A DNA stretch of 64,000 nucleotides from Nemorincola caseinilytica (GTDB lineage Bacteria; Bacteroidota; Bacteroidia; Chitinophagales; Chitinophagaceae), in contig NZ_BAABFA010000023.1 of the NCBI RefSeq assembly GCF_039540515.1, positions 1-64,000 of the forward strand. Direction: 5' to 3'. Shown here piece by piece: positions 51,020-60,137 of this stretch. The translations under genes were made by a program, and so were the position numbers. The notes below the pieces were generated by a model that saw only the letters and a list, made by a program, of their open reading frames with translations, was not told the origin of the DNA and made no database searches. The stretch's first letter is position 1; each line of letters begins with the position of its first letter.

Positions 51020-51038
51020 TTGCAAATATTTTAAACAA

Positions 51039-51926
51039 TTGGGCGCATACCAGATAAACGATCTAGAGCGGCTCACAGGTATAAAAGCCCATACCATAAG
51101 GATATGGGAGAAAAGGTATGGCCTCATAAGACCATACCGTACGGATACCAATCGGCGGTACTACGACGACGACCAGGTGCGCAAGTTGCTGAATGTGACC
51201 ACATTGCTTTCTTACGGGCATAAGATATCGAAGATAGCAGCGCTCAATGATGAGGAGATATATAAGAACATAGAGAACGGAGCGCCTGACCGCAATAATG
51301 TGCATGCGCATACCGGTTATGTCAACGACCTGGTCACCAGCATGCTCTCTTACGACGAGCAGGGCTTCGAGCGCATATTCTCTGCCGCCGTGCTGCGCAT
51401 GGGCCTGTACGATGCTATGGTGATGGTGGTGTACCCCTTCCTGGTAAAGGTGGGTGTGCTGTGGAGCATCAATAAGACCGCGCCCATACAAGAGCATTTT
51501 GCATCGTGCATAGTGCGGCGCAAGCTGATGGCGGCTATCGATGGCCTGCTGGCACCCGCAAAAAGAGACAAAAAGTTCCTGCTCTTTCTTCCGCCCGATG
51601 AATGGCATGAGATAGGGCTGCTTTTCGCAAATTATATGTTGCGGGCACATGGCTTCGAGACCGTTTACCTGGGGCAGAGCGTACCGCTTGCCGATCTGGA
51701 GAAAGTAGTGGAGGGTGTAAGGCCTCATGCCATATTCACTCTTTTCATAGCACCGCGTCCCGAAAAAGAGATACGGATGCTGCTGGGCGAATATGCGGTT
51801 CATAACGGCACTGCTGTTTACTTCTCCGGCGATACCGATCTGCTGCAGCACATAAGCGATCTTCCGCCCAATGTACACAGGTTGAAAGATGTGCTTTCAA
51901 TGGCCGAAACACTGGAGCTGTTATAG
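51039..51926 (+). CDS. MerR family regulator with B12-binding domain (CarH/LitR-like)
   Basis: 295 residues from TTG 51039 (MGAYQINDLERLTGIKAH). N-terminal MerR winged helix (about 1-75) with HTIRIWEKRYGLIRP. Helical B12-cap (about 90-175). The C-terminal cobalamin-binding domain (about 180-290) has DEWHEIG with His190, the E-x-H-x-x-G motif where histidine ligates cobalt. CarH/LitR regulators use B12 as a light sensor to derepress carotenoid genes. An isoprenoid gene, idi, follows after 76 bases, supporting control of carotenoid or isoprenoid synthesis. Light response itself is not shown by sequence. The TTG start fits the family N-terminus and the promoter position. Confidence 0.88.
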   Translation: MGAYQINDLERLTGIKAHTIRIWEKRYGLIRPYRTDTNRRYYDDDQVRKLLNVTTLLSYGHKISKIAALNDEEIYKNIENGAPDRNNVHAHTGYVNDLVTSMLSYDEQGFERIFSAAVLRMGLYDAMVMVVYPFLVKVGVLWSINKTAPIQEHFASCIVRRKLMAAIDGLLAPAKRDKKFLLFLPPDEWHEIGLLFANYMLRAHGFETVYLGQSVPLADLEKVVEGVRPHAIFTLFIAPRPEKEIRMLLGEYAVHNGTAVYFSGDTDLLQHISDLPPNVHRLKDVLSMAETLELL

Positions 51927-52002
51927 CTTGTTTTGTTGCTGAAACAGAAAAATAAACAAAACATACACGAACACGACCTCATTACAGAGACGACCCTTAT
52001 AT

Positions 52003-52545
52003 ATGACCACAGAACAAGTAGTGCTGGTAGACGACCAGGACAGGGAAATAGGAGTAGCAGGCAAAATGGAAGTGCATGTGACAGGCGCGTTGCACAGGGC
52101 CGTGTCTGTGTTCATTTTCAGTTCGCACAATAAACTACTGCTGCAGCAGCGTGCGGCTGTAAAATACCATTCCGGCCTTTTATGGACGAATACTTGCTGC
52201 GGCCATCCGCTGCCCGGCGAAAGCCCCATTGAAGCTGCTGAACGCAGGCTGTACGAAGAGATGGGTATACGCTGCCTGCTGATACCGGCATATACCTTTC
52301 TCTACAAGGCCGATATGGGCAATGGCCTTACAGAGCACGAGTTCGACCATGTGTTCGTAGGCCTGTACGATGCAGCGCCCGATCCTGACCCTGCAGAGGT
52401 GGCCGCCTGGCGGTATGTACCCCAAAGCGACCTTATGGCAAGCCTGCAGCAAGAGCCGGAGCAGTATACCGCGTGGTTCAGGATATGCATGGCCGACCGC
52501 GGCAGCGAGCTTTTCGGTACCATGCAGCACGGTATAAGGCCCTAG
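52003..52545 (+). CDS. idi: Isopentenyl-diphosphate delta-isomerase (type I)
   Basis: 180 residues, Nudix-like. TNTCCGHPLPGESPIEAAERRLYEEMGI holds the metal-binding residues and the active cysteine, and FDHVFVG the later active-site strand. It interconverts IPP and DMAPP, the isoprenoid building blocks. Its position just after a B12-type MerR regulator links it to carotenoid or quinone supply. Separate from ndk, which has its own -7-like box. Confidence 0.96.
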   Translation: MTTEQVVLVDDQDREIGVAGKMEVHVTGALHRAVSVFIFSSHNKLLLQQRAAVKYHSGLLWTNTCCGHPLPGESPIEAAERRLYEEMGIRCLLIPAYTFLYKADMGNGLTEHEFDHVFVGLYDAAPDPDPAEVAAWRYVPQSDLMASLQQEPEQYTAWFRICMADRGSELFGTMQHGIRP

Positions 52546-52626
52546 GGCGTTCGGCCCGTCGGCTATATCGTTGGCCTATTCTGCATTTTTTAACATTTAA
52601 GTTAACCGCACGATATGTTTTTGCTG

Positions 52627-52634
52627 TAATTTCG
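52627..52634 (+). promoter_or_regulatory. -7-like box TAATTTCG for ndk
   Basis: TAATTTCG followed by C is the TTCG variant of the -7 box, 18 bases before ATG 52653. No clear -33 element. Confidence 0.35.
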
Positions 52635-52652
52635 CGGCGTCAAATAAAAATT

Positions 52653-53069
52653 ATGTCCAATAGAACGTTCACAATGATAAAGCCCGATGCTGTAAAAGCA
52701 GGTAACATCGGCAACATCCTCCAGATGATCAATGCCGCAGGTTTCCGCATCGTGGCTATGAAATACCTCAACATCAGCCGCCAGCAGGCCGAGAAATTTT
52801 ACGAAGTGCATGCCGAGCGCCCCTTCTATGGCGAGCTTACACAGTTCATGAGCAGCGGCCCCATAGTGGCTGCCATACTGGAGAAAGACAATGCCGTGGC
52901 CGACTTCCGCAAGCTCATAGGCGCTACCAACCCCGCCCAGGCCGAGGAAGGTACCATCCGCAAGAAGTATGCTGCATCGGTAGGCGAGAACGCCGTACAT
53001 GGCTCTGACAGCGATGAGAACGCTGCTATAGAAGGCAACTTCTTCTTCAGCGGCCTCGAAAGGTTCTAA
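52653..53069 (+). CDS. ndk: Nucleoside diphosphate kinase
   Basis: 138 residues, full length. It begins MSNRTFTMIKPDAVKAGNIG and holds the catalytic NAVHGSDSDENA (phospho-His116). It equalises NDP/NTP pools. The frame extends upstream to 52473 inside idi, but the family start is the ATG at 52653. It is followed 26 bases later by a strong terminator. Confidence 0.97.
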   Translation: MSNRTFTMIKPDAVKAGNIGNILQMINAAGFRIVAMKYLNISRQQAEKFYEVHAERPFYGELTQFMSSGPIVAAILEKDNAVADFRKLIGATNPAQAEEGTIRKKYAASVGENAVHGSDSDENAAIEGNFFFSGLERF

Positions 53070-53094
53070 GTTCATACCAGTACCTCATATAGCA

Positions 53095-53126
53095 GATACC
53101 CGGGCTTTTGTCCGGGTATCTTTTTT
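53095..53126 (+). terminator. Rho-independent terminator after ndk
   Basis: GATACCCGG (53095-53103) pairs with CCGGGTATC (53112-53120) and six T follow (53121-53126). It closes the ndk transcript. Confidence 0.92.
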
Positions 53127-53184
53127 ATATCCGGGCCTTGCCAAAATTACCCGTGGCACGGTATACCTGCATGTGCAAATGATG

Positions 53185-53192
53185 TAACTTCG
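53185..53192 (+). promoter_or_regulatory. -7-like box TAACTTCG for sugar aminotransferase
   Basis: TAACTTCG followed by C, 23 bases before ATG 53216, is the same TTCG variant seen at ndk and cyoE. No -33 element. Confidence 0.35.
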
Positions 53193-53215
53193 CAGCCGTT
53201 CAAATCAACTTACGA

Positions 53216-54343
53216 ATGCAGAACCTGCAGATGGTAGACCTCAAGCGTCAGTACGGCAAGATAAAGCCACAGATAGACGCTGCGATACAGAATGTTATAG
53301 ACAACACCGCTTTTATAGGAGGCAAGGATGTGAGCCTGCTGGCCGATGAGCTGGCCGCTTATGTAGGCGTAAAGCATGTGATACCCTGCGCCAATGGTAC
53401 TGACGCATTGCAGATAGCCCTCATGGCGCTGGGCCTGAAGCCCGGCGATGAGGTCATCACGCCTTCCTTCACCTACATAGCTACTGTAGAGGTAGTGGCA
53501 CTGCTGGGCCTGAAGCCTGTTTTCGTAGATGTACATCCCGATTCCTTTACCATGGATCCGGCATCTATGAAGGCGGCCATAACGCCGAATACCAAGGCCA
53601 TAATACCCGTACACCTCTACGGCCAGTGTGCCGATATGGATGCCATACTGGCCATAGCCAATGAGCATGGTATACCTGTGATAGAAGACAATGCACAGGC
53701 CATAGGCGGCACTTATACCTTCCCCGATGGCCGTACGGTAAAGACAGGCTCTATGGGCCTCATAAGCTGCACATCGTTCTTCCCGTCGAAGAACCTGGGC
53801 TGCTATGGCGATGGTGGCGCCATCTTCACCAACGATGATGCCATGGCCGAAAAGCTGAAGATGATAGCCAACCACGGGCAGAAGGTAAAATACTATCACG
53901 AGATGGTGGGCTGCAACAGCCGCCTCGATACCATACAGGCAGCCATACTGCGCGTGAAGCTGCCGCACCTGGATGAGTACTGCGCTGCACGCCGTGCCGC
54001 TGCCGACTTCTACGACAATGCCTTCAAAGGTCACCCGAAGCTGACCGTACCATATCGCGCACCCTATGCGTATCATGTTTTTCACCAGTATACTTTGAAA
54101 GTAACAGGATACGACCGCGATACCCTTAGCAAGAAGCTGGCCGAAAAGGGCATACCATCAATGATCTATTATCCTGTGCCCAGCCACAAGCAGAAGATGC
54201 TGGAGAGCTATGGTACGGCCGATGCCTACCTGCCTGTTACCGCAGCGCTCAATGCCTGTGTCATATCGCTGCCCATGCATACCGAACTGAGCAAGGAAGA
54301 ACTGGAATACATAACCGGCAATTTATTGGATATCTTAGCATAA
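53216..54343 (+). CDS. DegT/DnrJ/EryC1 family sugar aminotransferase
   Basis: 375 residues, PLP-dependent. The start MQNLQMVDLKRQYGKI and IPCANGTDALQIALMALG are family-typical. The PLP lysine is in FFPSKNLGCYGDGG (Lys192). Such enzymes aminate nucleotide-linked keto-sugars such as UDP-2-acetamido-3-oxo-glucuronate (WlbC/WbpE) or dTDP-keto-sugars. Here rfbC follows after nine bases, suggesting a dTDP-sugar route for surface polysaccharide. No other rfb gene is adjacent. Confidence 0.93.
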   Translation: MQNLQMVDLKRQYGKIKPQIDAAIQNVIDNTAFIGGKDVSLLADELAAYVGVKHVIPCANGTDALQIALMALGLKPGDEVITPSFTYIATVEVVALLGLKPVFVDVHPDSFTMDPASMKAAITPNTKAIIPVHLYGQCADMDAILAIANEHGIPVIEDNAQAIGGTYTFPDGRTVKTGSMGLISCTSFFPSKNLGCYGDGGAIFTNDDAMAEKLKMIANHGQKVKYYHEMVGCNSRLDTIQAAILRVKLPHLDEYCAARRAAADFYDNAFKGHPKLTVPYRAPYAYHVFHQYTLKVTGYDRDTLSKKLAEKGIPSMIYYPVPSHKQKMLESYGTADAYLPVTAALNACVISLPMHTELSKEELEYITGNLLDILA

Positions 54344-54352
54344 AGAGCGCTT

Positions 54353-54907
54353 ATGAACGTTATTAAGACCCCCCTGGAAGGACTGCTGATACTGGAACCC
54401 AAGGTACATGGCGACGATCGTGGTTATTTCTTCGAAAGCTATAATATGCGCCAGTTGGAGGCCCTCACAGGCTATGATACCGCTTTCCGCCAGGACAATC
54501 AGGCGCGCTCTGTGAAGAACGTGCTGCGCGGTCTGCATTACCAGAACCACCCCACACCCCAGGCAAAGCTGATACGCGTACTGGAAGGCCGCATATGGGA
54601 TGTAGTAGTGGACATTCGCAAAAGCAGCAAGACCTATGGGCAGTGGTATGGGGTAGAGCTTTCGGCAGAGAACAAGCTGCAGTTCCTCATTCCCCATGGT
54701 TTTGCCCATGGCTATGCAGTACTTAGCGAAACGTCGGAGGTGTTCTACAAATGCGATAATTTCTACGACAAGGCCGCTGAGGGTGGTGTCTACTTCAACG
54801 ACCCTGCCCTGGCCATAGACTGGAAGATAGATATCTCAAAGGCCATCATTTCAGAGAAAGACCAGAAGCAGCCCCTGCTGAAGGATGCGGTGAACCTTTA
54901 CGAATAG
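54353..54907 (+). CDS. rfbC: dTDP-4-dehydrorhamnose 3,5-epimerase
   Basis: 184 residues, cupin-fold RmlC. It has VHGDDRGYFFESYN, QDNQARSVKNVLRGLHYQNHP (His in GLHYQ is catalytic) and HGFAHGYAVLSETSEVFYKCDNFYDKAAEGG. It epimerises dTDP-4-keto-6-deoxyglucose on the way to dTDP-L-rhamnose. Linked to the DegT aminotransferase gene by nine bases. It converges with the histidine kinase gene. Confidence 0.97.
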   Translation: MNVIKTPLEGLLILEPKVHGDDRGYFFESYNMRQLEALTGYDTAFRQDNQARSVKNVLRGLHYQNHPTPQAKLIRVLEGRIWDVVVDIRKSSKTYGQWYGVELSAENKLQFLIPHGFAHGYAVLSETSEVFYKCDNFYDKAAEGGVYFNDPALAIDWKIDISKAIISEKDQKQPLLKDAVNLYE

Positions 54908-54920
54908 TATACAGGACCCA

Positions 54921-56213
54921 TTATTGTTTATGAGGTATGGTAAAGGTGATCTCAGTGCCTTTGCCTAGTTCGCTTACCACATTCATGGTGCCGCCATGCT
55001 GTGTTACGAACTCGTTGCAGAATATCAGTCCCAGCCCGGTTCCTTTTTCGCCTATAGTGCCGGTGGCAGACCGCTTGTGGTCCGTTGTGAATAACGTGTC
55101 TACCTGTCCGGCGCCCATACCTATACCATTGTCCTTTATGGTTATGTTCGTGTTATTATTGTCTTTCTCTGCCGATAGAGATATTCGTGCCGATCCATCT
55201 GTCTCGCTGTATTTCACCGCATTGCCTATCAGGTTCCTTAATATGAAAAGTACCTGTTCCTTATCGGCATAGATAGTGCTGCCCGGGTGTATCTCGTTCT
55301 CCAGTGTTATCTGTTTTTTGCGAAGCATATCATCATATAATATCGCAAGATGATCGGTCACTTCATATAGGTCGAATATGGTCTCCTTCTTGCCTATTGC
55401 CGATGTCTGCTGCCGGTAGTGCAGCGATGCCCAGTCCAGCAAGGATGACAGGGTCTTGCTGGATACATCTGTTTTCTGTCGCAGCTCATTTATCAGCACT
55501 TTCTGGTCCGTCTTCGACATCAGGCCACTTTCCAGCGCATACAGCATATCCTGCAGGCTATGTAACGGGCTTTTTATATCGTGCGCTATCATGGAGAAGA
55601 GTTTATCGCGCAGTGCGTTCGACTCTGCAAGCTTGCGTTTCTTTTCCGTCATGGCCCTTTGCTCGGTATGCGTATCGTTCAGCATAGAGCGGCATATGAG
55701 GGCTATGAACAGGCAAGTGATAATGATGTTGGCGATATAGAAGTAGCGCGAGAGCGAGGGGGCAGAATAATAGGGCGTGCCATAGGTATTGTACAGCTTC
55801 ACGAATATCAGCCCCAGCGCTATCATTATCACATTTGTGTAGCGCCACCGGGTATCTGTCTCCAGCACCAGCACACCTACCAGTACTACATACAGGTAGT
55901 TCTCTAACCCCATGGCAGGCCCAAAGCCGGTAGCGGCATGTATGAGCCATACGCAGATGGTGGGTACGGTAAAGTACCTGGCGGCACTTATCTGGCCTTT
56001 ATGATTGAGCCATACAGGTAGCAGCAATATAGGTACCAGTATTATAAGGTTCCATACGAATGGGCGGGAGTCCATGCCCACGAATATGCTGGCTATCACC
56101 AGCTTCGAGCTCATGAGCAGACTTAGGTTCAGACCGCGTAACCGTACCTTTTCATTGAAGGGGGTCTCAGAAGTTACCCCGGAATTGATAAGTTCATTAA
56201 CGACCTGCAGCAT
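54921..56213 (-). CDS. Membrane-bound sensor histidine kinase
   Basis: 430 residues. Six membrane helices in residues about 30-180 form the sensor; no large periplasmic domain is seen. A short coiled coil leads to HisKA with FSMIAHDIKSPLHSL (His211) and HATPase boxes NLIGNAVKYSE, DNGIGMGAGQVD and GEKGTGLGL. No response regulator is adjacent. It converges with rfbC (13 bases apart). The -7 box at 56226-56219 lies just five bases before the ATG. Confidence 0.92.
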   Translation of the reverse strand: MLQVVNELINSGVTSETPFNEKVRLRGLNLSLLMSSKLVIASIFVGMDSRPFVWNLIILVPILLLPVWLNHKGQISAARYFTVPTICVWLIHAATGFGPAMGLENYLYVVLVGVLVLETDTRWRYTNVIMIALGLIFVKLYNTYGTPYYSAPSLSRYFYIANIIITCLFIALICRSMLNDTHTEQRAMTEKKRKLAESNALRDKLFSMIAHDIKSPLHSLQDMLYALESGLMSKTDQKVLINELRQKTDVSSKTLSSLLDWASLHYRQQTSAIGKKETIFDLYEVTDHLAILYDDMLRKKQITLENEIHPGSTIYADKEQVLFILRNLIGNAVKYSETDGSARISLSAEKDNNNTNITIKDNGIGMGAGQVDTLFTTDHKRSATGTIGEKGTGLGLIFCNEFVTQHGGTMNVVSELGKGTEITFTIPHKQ

Positions 56214-56218
56214 TGATA

Positions 56219-56226
56219 CAAATATA
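56219..56226 (-). promoter_or_regulatory. -7 box TATATTTG for membrane histidine kinase
   Basis: On the minus strand TATATTTG matches TAnnTTTG and ends five bases before ATG 56213, implying a leaderless mRNA. No -33 TTG at the expected distance. Confidence 0.45.
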
Positions 56227-56289
56227 ATGTATCCCGCTGTTTAACGAAAGCGTCGAAAAGCTAAATTTCTTTAGCTATGGTGGTGCGAT

Positions 56290-58344
56290 CTACCAGGCAA
56301 GCAGCTCTCCTATTTTTGTAGCCACCTTGTCTGCACTGGGCAGCATGGCCGCTTCCAGCCCCATGTTCATGGGTACGGCGGGCAGGTCCAGTGCGCCTAT
56401 TGTCATCACAGGGGCATCAAGGCTGCTGAAGCAGTTCTGGGCTATACGGCCGGCCAGTGCTTCACAGAAAGAATTGCGCAGTTGCTCCTCTGTCAGCACT
56501 ATGCATTTGCCATGTTTCCTTACCGTATCGTACACCAGCTTTTCGTCCAGCGGGTATATGGTACGCAGGTCTATTATCTCTACACAGCCGGGGTACTGTT
56601 TGGCCGCATTTTTGGCCCAGTATACGCCCATGCCATAGGTGATGATGCAGAGGGTCTCTCCATTCTCTACGGCTTCTTCATCAGCGGCCAGCACCACATT
56701 CCCCTTCCCGAAGGGCACTATATAGTTCCTGTCAGGCTCTACGGTCTTAGCGTCCTCGGTGCCGGGTACCTTGCTCCAGTACAGGCCCTTATGTTCCAGC
56801 ATCACTACAGGGTTGCCATCGTAGTAGGCCGCTTTTATCAGGCCCTTTATATCGGCAGCATTGCTGGGGTAGGCTATCTTGATACCCTTTATGGTGGCCA
56901 GTGTGCTTTCCACACTGCCGCTATGGTAGGGACCGCCGCCGCCATATGCGCCTATCGGCACACGCAGTATCATGGATACCGGGAATTTGCCACAGCTCAG
57001 GTAGCACGATTTGCTTATCTCTGTAACCAACTGGTTCAGCCCGGGGTATATGTAGTCGGCGAACTGCACCTCTACTATAGGTTTCAGCCCCACGGCATTC
57101 ATACCTACGGTAGAGCCTATTATATATGCCTCCTGTATGGCGGTGTTGAACACGCGGTCATCGCCGAACTTGTCGGCCAGTGTGGCCGCTTCGCGGAACA
57201 CACCACCCAGCCTGCGGCCCACATCCTGCCCGTAGAAGAGCGCTTCCGGATGGTCTTGCAGTATCTCTTCCACGGCATGCAGTGCGGCATCTACCATTAC
57301 CACCTTCTCGCGTCCCTCGGGGCAGCGGTCGCCTTTTTCTTCCGTCACTGGCGATGGCGCATATACATGTTCTGCCACTGTACGCGGGTCGGGGTCGGGC
57401 GCAGCCACTGCCGCATCGAACTCCGCTTGCACATAGGCCCTTTCTTCCTCTTCTATCTTGTCCAGCTCGGCCTTGCTTACCTTATGTTCGGTCTGTAGTT
57501 TTTTTCTCAGCTTCGGCCCCGGGTCATCTATGGTATGCTTGGCCAGGTCCGCGGCCGTGCGGTACCACTCCCTGCGCACGCCCGATGTATGGTGGCCCAG
57601 CAGGGGCACTTTGGCATGTACCAGCATGGGCTTGCGGTACTCGCGTACATAGTGTATGGCTGCTTCCATCGCCTTGTACGATGCCTCGAAGTCGCTGCCA
57701 TCCACCCGCATGCGCTCCATGCCTTTGAAGCCCGCAGCATATTCGTAGGCGTCATTGGTGCGCGCCTCATCGCTGCTTACCGATATGCCCCAGTCGTTAT
57801 CCTGCACCAGGTATATGATGGGCAGTTCGTGCAACACCGCGAACTGGAACGCCTCGCTCACCTCTCCCTCGGTCACGCTGCTATCGCCCAGCGAGCATAT
57901 CACTACGGGCGGAGCGGCGTAAGTGCTCAATCCCATCTTTTCGCGGTATTGTATGCCTTGTGCTATACCCGTGGTAGGTATGGCCTGCATACCTGTGGCG
58001 CTGCTCTGGTGTATGATACCGGGAAAACCCTCCCTGCGCGAGTTGGGGTGGTTATAGTACTCCCTGCCGCCGGTAAAGGGGTCGTCACCCTTGGCCAGCA
58101 GTTGCAGCATCAGCTCGTAGGGGCGGTAGCCCATACCCAGCATTATGCTCTCATCGCGGTAGTAGGGGCTCACCCAGTCGCTGGGCTGCAGTTGCAGGGC
58201 CGTGGCCAGTTGTATGGCCTCGTGCCCGCGCGATGTGCTGTGTACATATTTACATACCTGGCGGTTGGCATCATAGATGTCGGCCATTGCCTTTGCGGTC
58301 ATCATCAGGCGGTACGCCCGTAGCAGTAGTTCTTTGGAGAGCAT
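56290..58344 (-). CDS. 2-oxoacid dehydrogenase E1, fused alpha and beta subunits
   Basis: 684 residues from ATG 58344 (MLSKELLLRAYRLM). The N-terminal half (about 1-330) is E1-alpha: the thiamine-diphosphate motif is SLGDSSVTEGEVSEAFQFAV to LVQDNDWGIS, with GDS in place of the canonical GDG. The C-terminal half (about 350-684) is E1-beta (YGQDVGRRLGGVFREA, VPIGAYGGGGPYHSGS). It decarboxylates branched-chain or other 2-oxoacids and passes the acyl group to a lipoyl E2, encoded elsewhere. Fused E1 of this kind is common in Bacteroidota. Single-gene transcript with a -7 box six bases before the start. Confidence 0.92.
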   Translation of the reverse strand: MLSKELLLRAYRLMMTAKAMADIYDANRQVCKYVHSTSRGHEAIQLATALQLQPSDWVSPYYRDESIMLGMGYRPYELMLQLLAKGDDPFTGGREYYNHPNSRREGFPGIIHQSSATGMQAIPTTGIAQGIQYREKMGLSTYAAPPVVICSLGDSSVTEGEVSEAFQFAVLHELPIIYLVQDNDWGISVSSDEARTNDAYEYAAGFKGMERMRVDGSDFEASYKAMEAAIHYVREYRKPMLVHAKVPLLGHHTSGVRREWYRTAADLAKHTIDDPGPKLRKKLQTEHKVSKAELDKIEEEERAYVQAEFDAAVAAPDPDPRTVAEHVYAPSPVTEEKGDRCPEGREKVVMVDAALHAVEEILQDHPEALFYGQDVGRRLGGVFREAATLADKFGDDRVFNTAIQEAYIIGSTVGMNAVGLKPIVEVQFADYIYPGLNQLVTEISKSCYLSCGKFPVSMILRVPIGAYGGGGPYHSGSVESTLATIKGIKIAYPSNAADIKGLIKAAYYDGNPVVMLEHKGLYWSKVPGTEDAKTVEPDRNYIVPFGKGNVVLAADEEAVENGETLCIITYGMGVYWAKNAAKQYPGCVEIIDLRTIYPLDEKLVYDTVRKHGKCIVLTEEQLRNSFCEALAGRIAQNCFSSLDAPVMTIGALDLPAVPMNMGLEAAMLPSADKVATKIGELLAW

Positions 58345-58350
58345 GGAGCG

Positions 58351-58358
58351 CAAAAGTA
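58351..58358 (-). promoter_or_regulatory. -7 box TACTTTTG for E1 gene
   Basis: On the minus strand TACTTTTG matches TAnnTTTG and ends six bases before ATG 58344; predicted leaderless. No clear -33 box. Confidence 0.45.
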
Positions 58359-58450
58359 AGTTTTAAAGGGGAATTATACAGGGCCCCGGGCTGCTGTGCG
58401 GTGGTGTGGCATGGCCTGTACTCCGTATTATCTATTATATTCGTGTCGCT

Positions 58451-59341
58451 ATGTTCCGGTCGTTAGGTCAGTTGCATCCCATGCCCTGCAAAAGGGATAC
58501 CCTGCTGGTAGCAGCGGCATTGGGTACGGTCATAGCGCTTTTTCTTATCATATTCGAGCCCTTTGGCCTCAACACCGTGCCCGGGGGCTTCCGCAAGACC
58601 ACTATACTGGTGGGGTACGGCATCATCACCTTTGCGGTAGTGGCGGTAAATGGCGTATTGCTGCCCACCCTGTTCCCCCGCTTCTACGACCGCACCCGCT
58701 GGACCCTGCTGAAGGACATGTTCTTCTTCGGTTTCCTCAATTTCATGACCATCTGCGTGGTCAATTTCCTGTATTCGTCCTGTACCTTCCATTTCAGCCT
58801 CAATTGGAACCGTTTCCTCTTTTCCCTGTTCGCCACCTTTAGCGTAGGTTTCCTGCCATTCGTCATGCTGCTGCTGTTCAGGCACAATCGCCTGTTGCGT
58901 ATGAACCTGCGCATGGCCGCCGAGATGAACCGGCATCTACCACTGCATACACCTGTAGCGCAGGTCACTGTCGCCGCTGCCCAGGCCTCTTCCTATATCA
59001 CTATCGCCTCCGATACGGCATACGATAGTATCTCCTTTGCGGTAGGCGATCTGCTATATGCCGAGAGTGCGGATAATTATATAAAGGTGTGCTATATGGA
59101 TAAAGGCACTGCCAGAACGGCGGTGATACGGCAAACACTAAAGACACTGGAAGATAAGCTGACCGGCACTACTAGGGTAGTACGCTGCCACCGTTCCTTC
59201 ATAGTGAACCTCGATAAGATAGCCGCCGTCAGCGGCAATGCCCAGGGGCTGAAGCTGTCGCTGCACGGTACCGATGTGGTCATTCCCGTATCGCGTACCT
59301 CTGTAGCGGGCATAAAACAACTGCTGAATGCCCCGTCATAG
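58451..59341 (+). CDS. LytTR-domain DNA-binding membrane protein
   Basis: 296 residues from ATG 58451 (MFRSLGQLHPMPCKRDTL); an in-frame ATG at 58406 is possible. Four membrane helices in the first 150 residues are followed by a C-terminal LytTR domain (about 180-290) with DLLYAESADNYIKVCYMD, LEDKLTGTTRVVRCHRSFIVNLDKI and GLKLSLHGTDVVIPVSR. LytTR domains bind DNA. Membrane-anchored LytTR proteins of this kind occur in Bacteroidota, and targets are unknown. Stand-alone gene. Confidence 0.9.
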   Translation: MFRSLGQLHPMPCKRDTLLVAAALGTVIALFLIIFEPFGLNTVPGGFRKTTILVGYGIITFAVVAVNGVLLPTLFPRFYDRTRWTLLKDMFFFGFLNFMTICVVNFLYSSCTFHFSLNWNRFLFSLFATFSVGFLPFVMLLLFRHNRLLRMNLRMAAEMNRHLPLHTPVAQVTVAAAQASSYITIASDTAYDSISFAVGDLLYAESADNYIKVCYMDKGTARTAVIRQTLKTLEDKLTGTTRVVRCHRSFIVNLDKIAAVSGNAQGLKLSLHGTDVVIPVSRTSVAGIKQLLNAPS

Positions 59342-59446
59342 CTTGCCGATGGCCCCATAGCATGCCATCTGCCCCATAATATTGCCCCACACCCCATTTT
59401 TTTGTATGCGTACAGTAGGTAAGGTTCCTTTGCTGCAAAAAATGAT

Positions 59447-60121
59447 ATGCACAAGATACTTCTGGTCATACATGTGATAGCTGCTACTGTGGCCCTTGTT
59501 TCGGGGATGTTCGCTATACTGGCACGCAAGGGCAGGGGAGTGCATACCGGCGCAGGGCTCACCTACTACGCATCTATGTATGGCACGGCCCTTAGCGCTG
59601 TCATAATGTCGGTAATGAAATGGAACCCCTTCCTACTCTCCATAGGCATCTTTGCCCTCTACTTGGTATACTCCGGCCGGAAGGCCATATGGTACAAGCG
59701 CCTCAAAGCGCCCTACACACCCGCGCTCAAGGACAAGCTGGCCGCATACATAGGGCTGGCTACGGGCACAGTTATGCTGGGCTACCCTTTGTACCAATAT
59801 AGCACACATAGCGGCCCTGCATTTTCGGTATTGCAGGTCTTTGGTTTCATATTGCTGCTCTATTGCCTGCGCGATCTGCAGTTGCTCGCCGACCCACGCA
59901 ACTTTACCCCTCATAATAACAAGGTATGGCTGCCAAGGCATATAGGCGCCATGGGTGGCGCCTATATATCTACTGTTACCGCACTGCTGGTGGTCAATGT
60001 TCATTTCTCGCCCGGCTGGGTGGTATGGCTGGCACCCACGGCCGTAGGTAGCGTGCTCATAAGCAGAAGCATAGCGCGTATAAGGCCCCGGAGAGCCCAT
60101 ACGCCTGCCACCACAGAGTGA
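59447..60121 (+). CDS. DUF2306-like membrane protein
   Basis: 224 residues with about six or seven membrane helices. MHKILLVIHVIAATVALVSGMFAIL and RHIGAMGGAYISTVTALLVVN carry the spaced histidines of DUF2306-type membrane proteins. The first helix repeats an IHVIAATVALVSG pattern also seen in b-type heme-binding proteins, so heme binding is conceivable but unproven. It converges with the AhpD-like gene (16 bases apart). Confidence 0.8.
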   Translation: MHKILLVIHVIAATVALVSGMFAILARKGRGVHTGAGLTYYASMYGTALSAVIMSVMKWNPFLLSIGIFALYLVYSGRKAIWYKRLKAPYTPALKDKLAAYIGLATGTVMLGYPLYQYSTHSGPAFSVLQVFGFILLLYCLRDLQLLADPRNFTPHNNKVWLPRHIGAMGGAYISTVTALLVVNVHFSPGWVVWLAPTAVGSVLISRSIARIRPRRAHTPATTE

Positions 60122-60137
60122 GCGGGTATATTTACCC

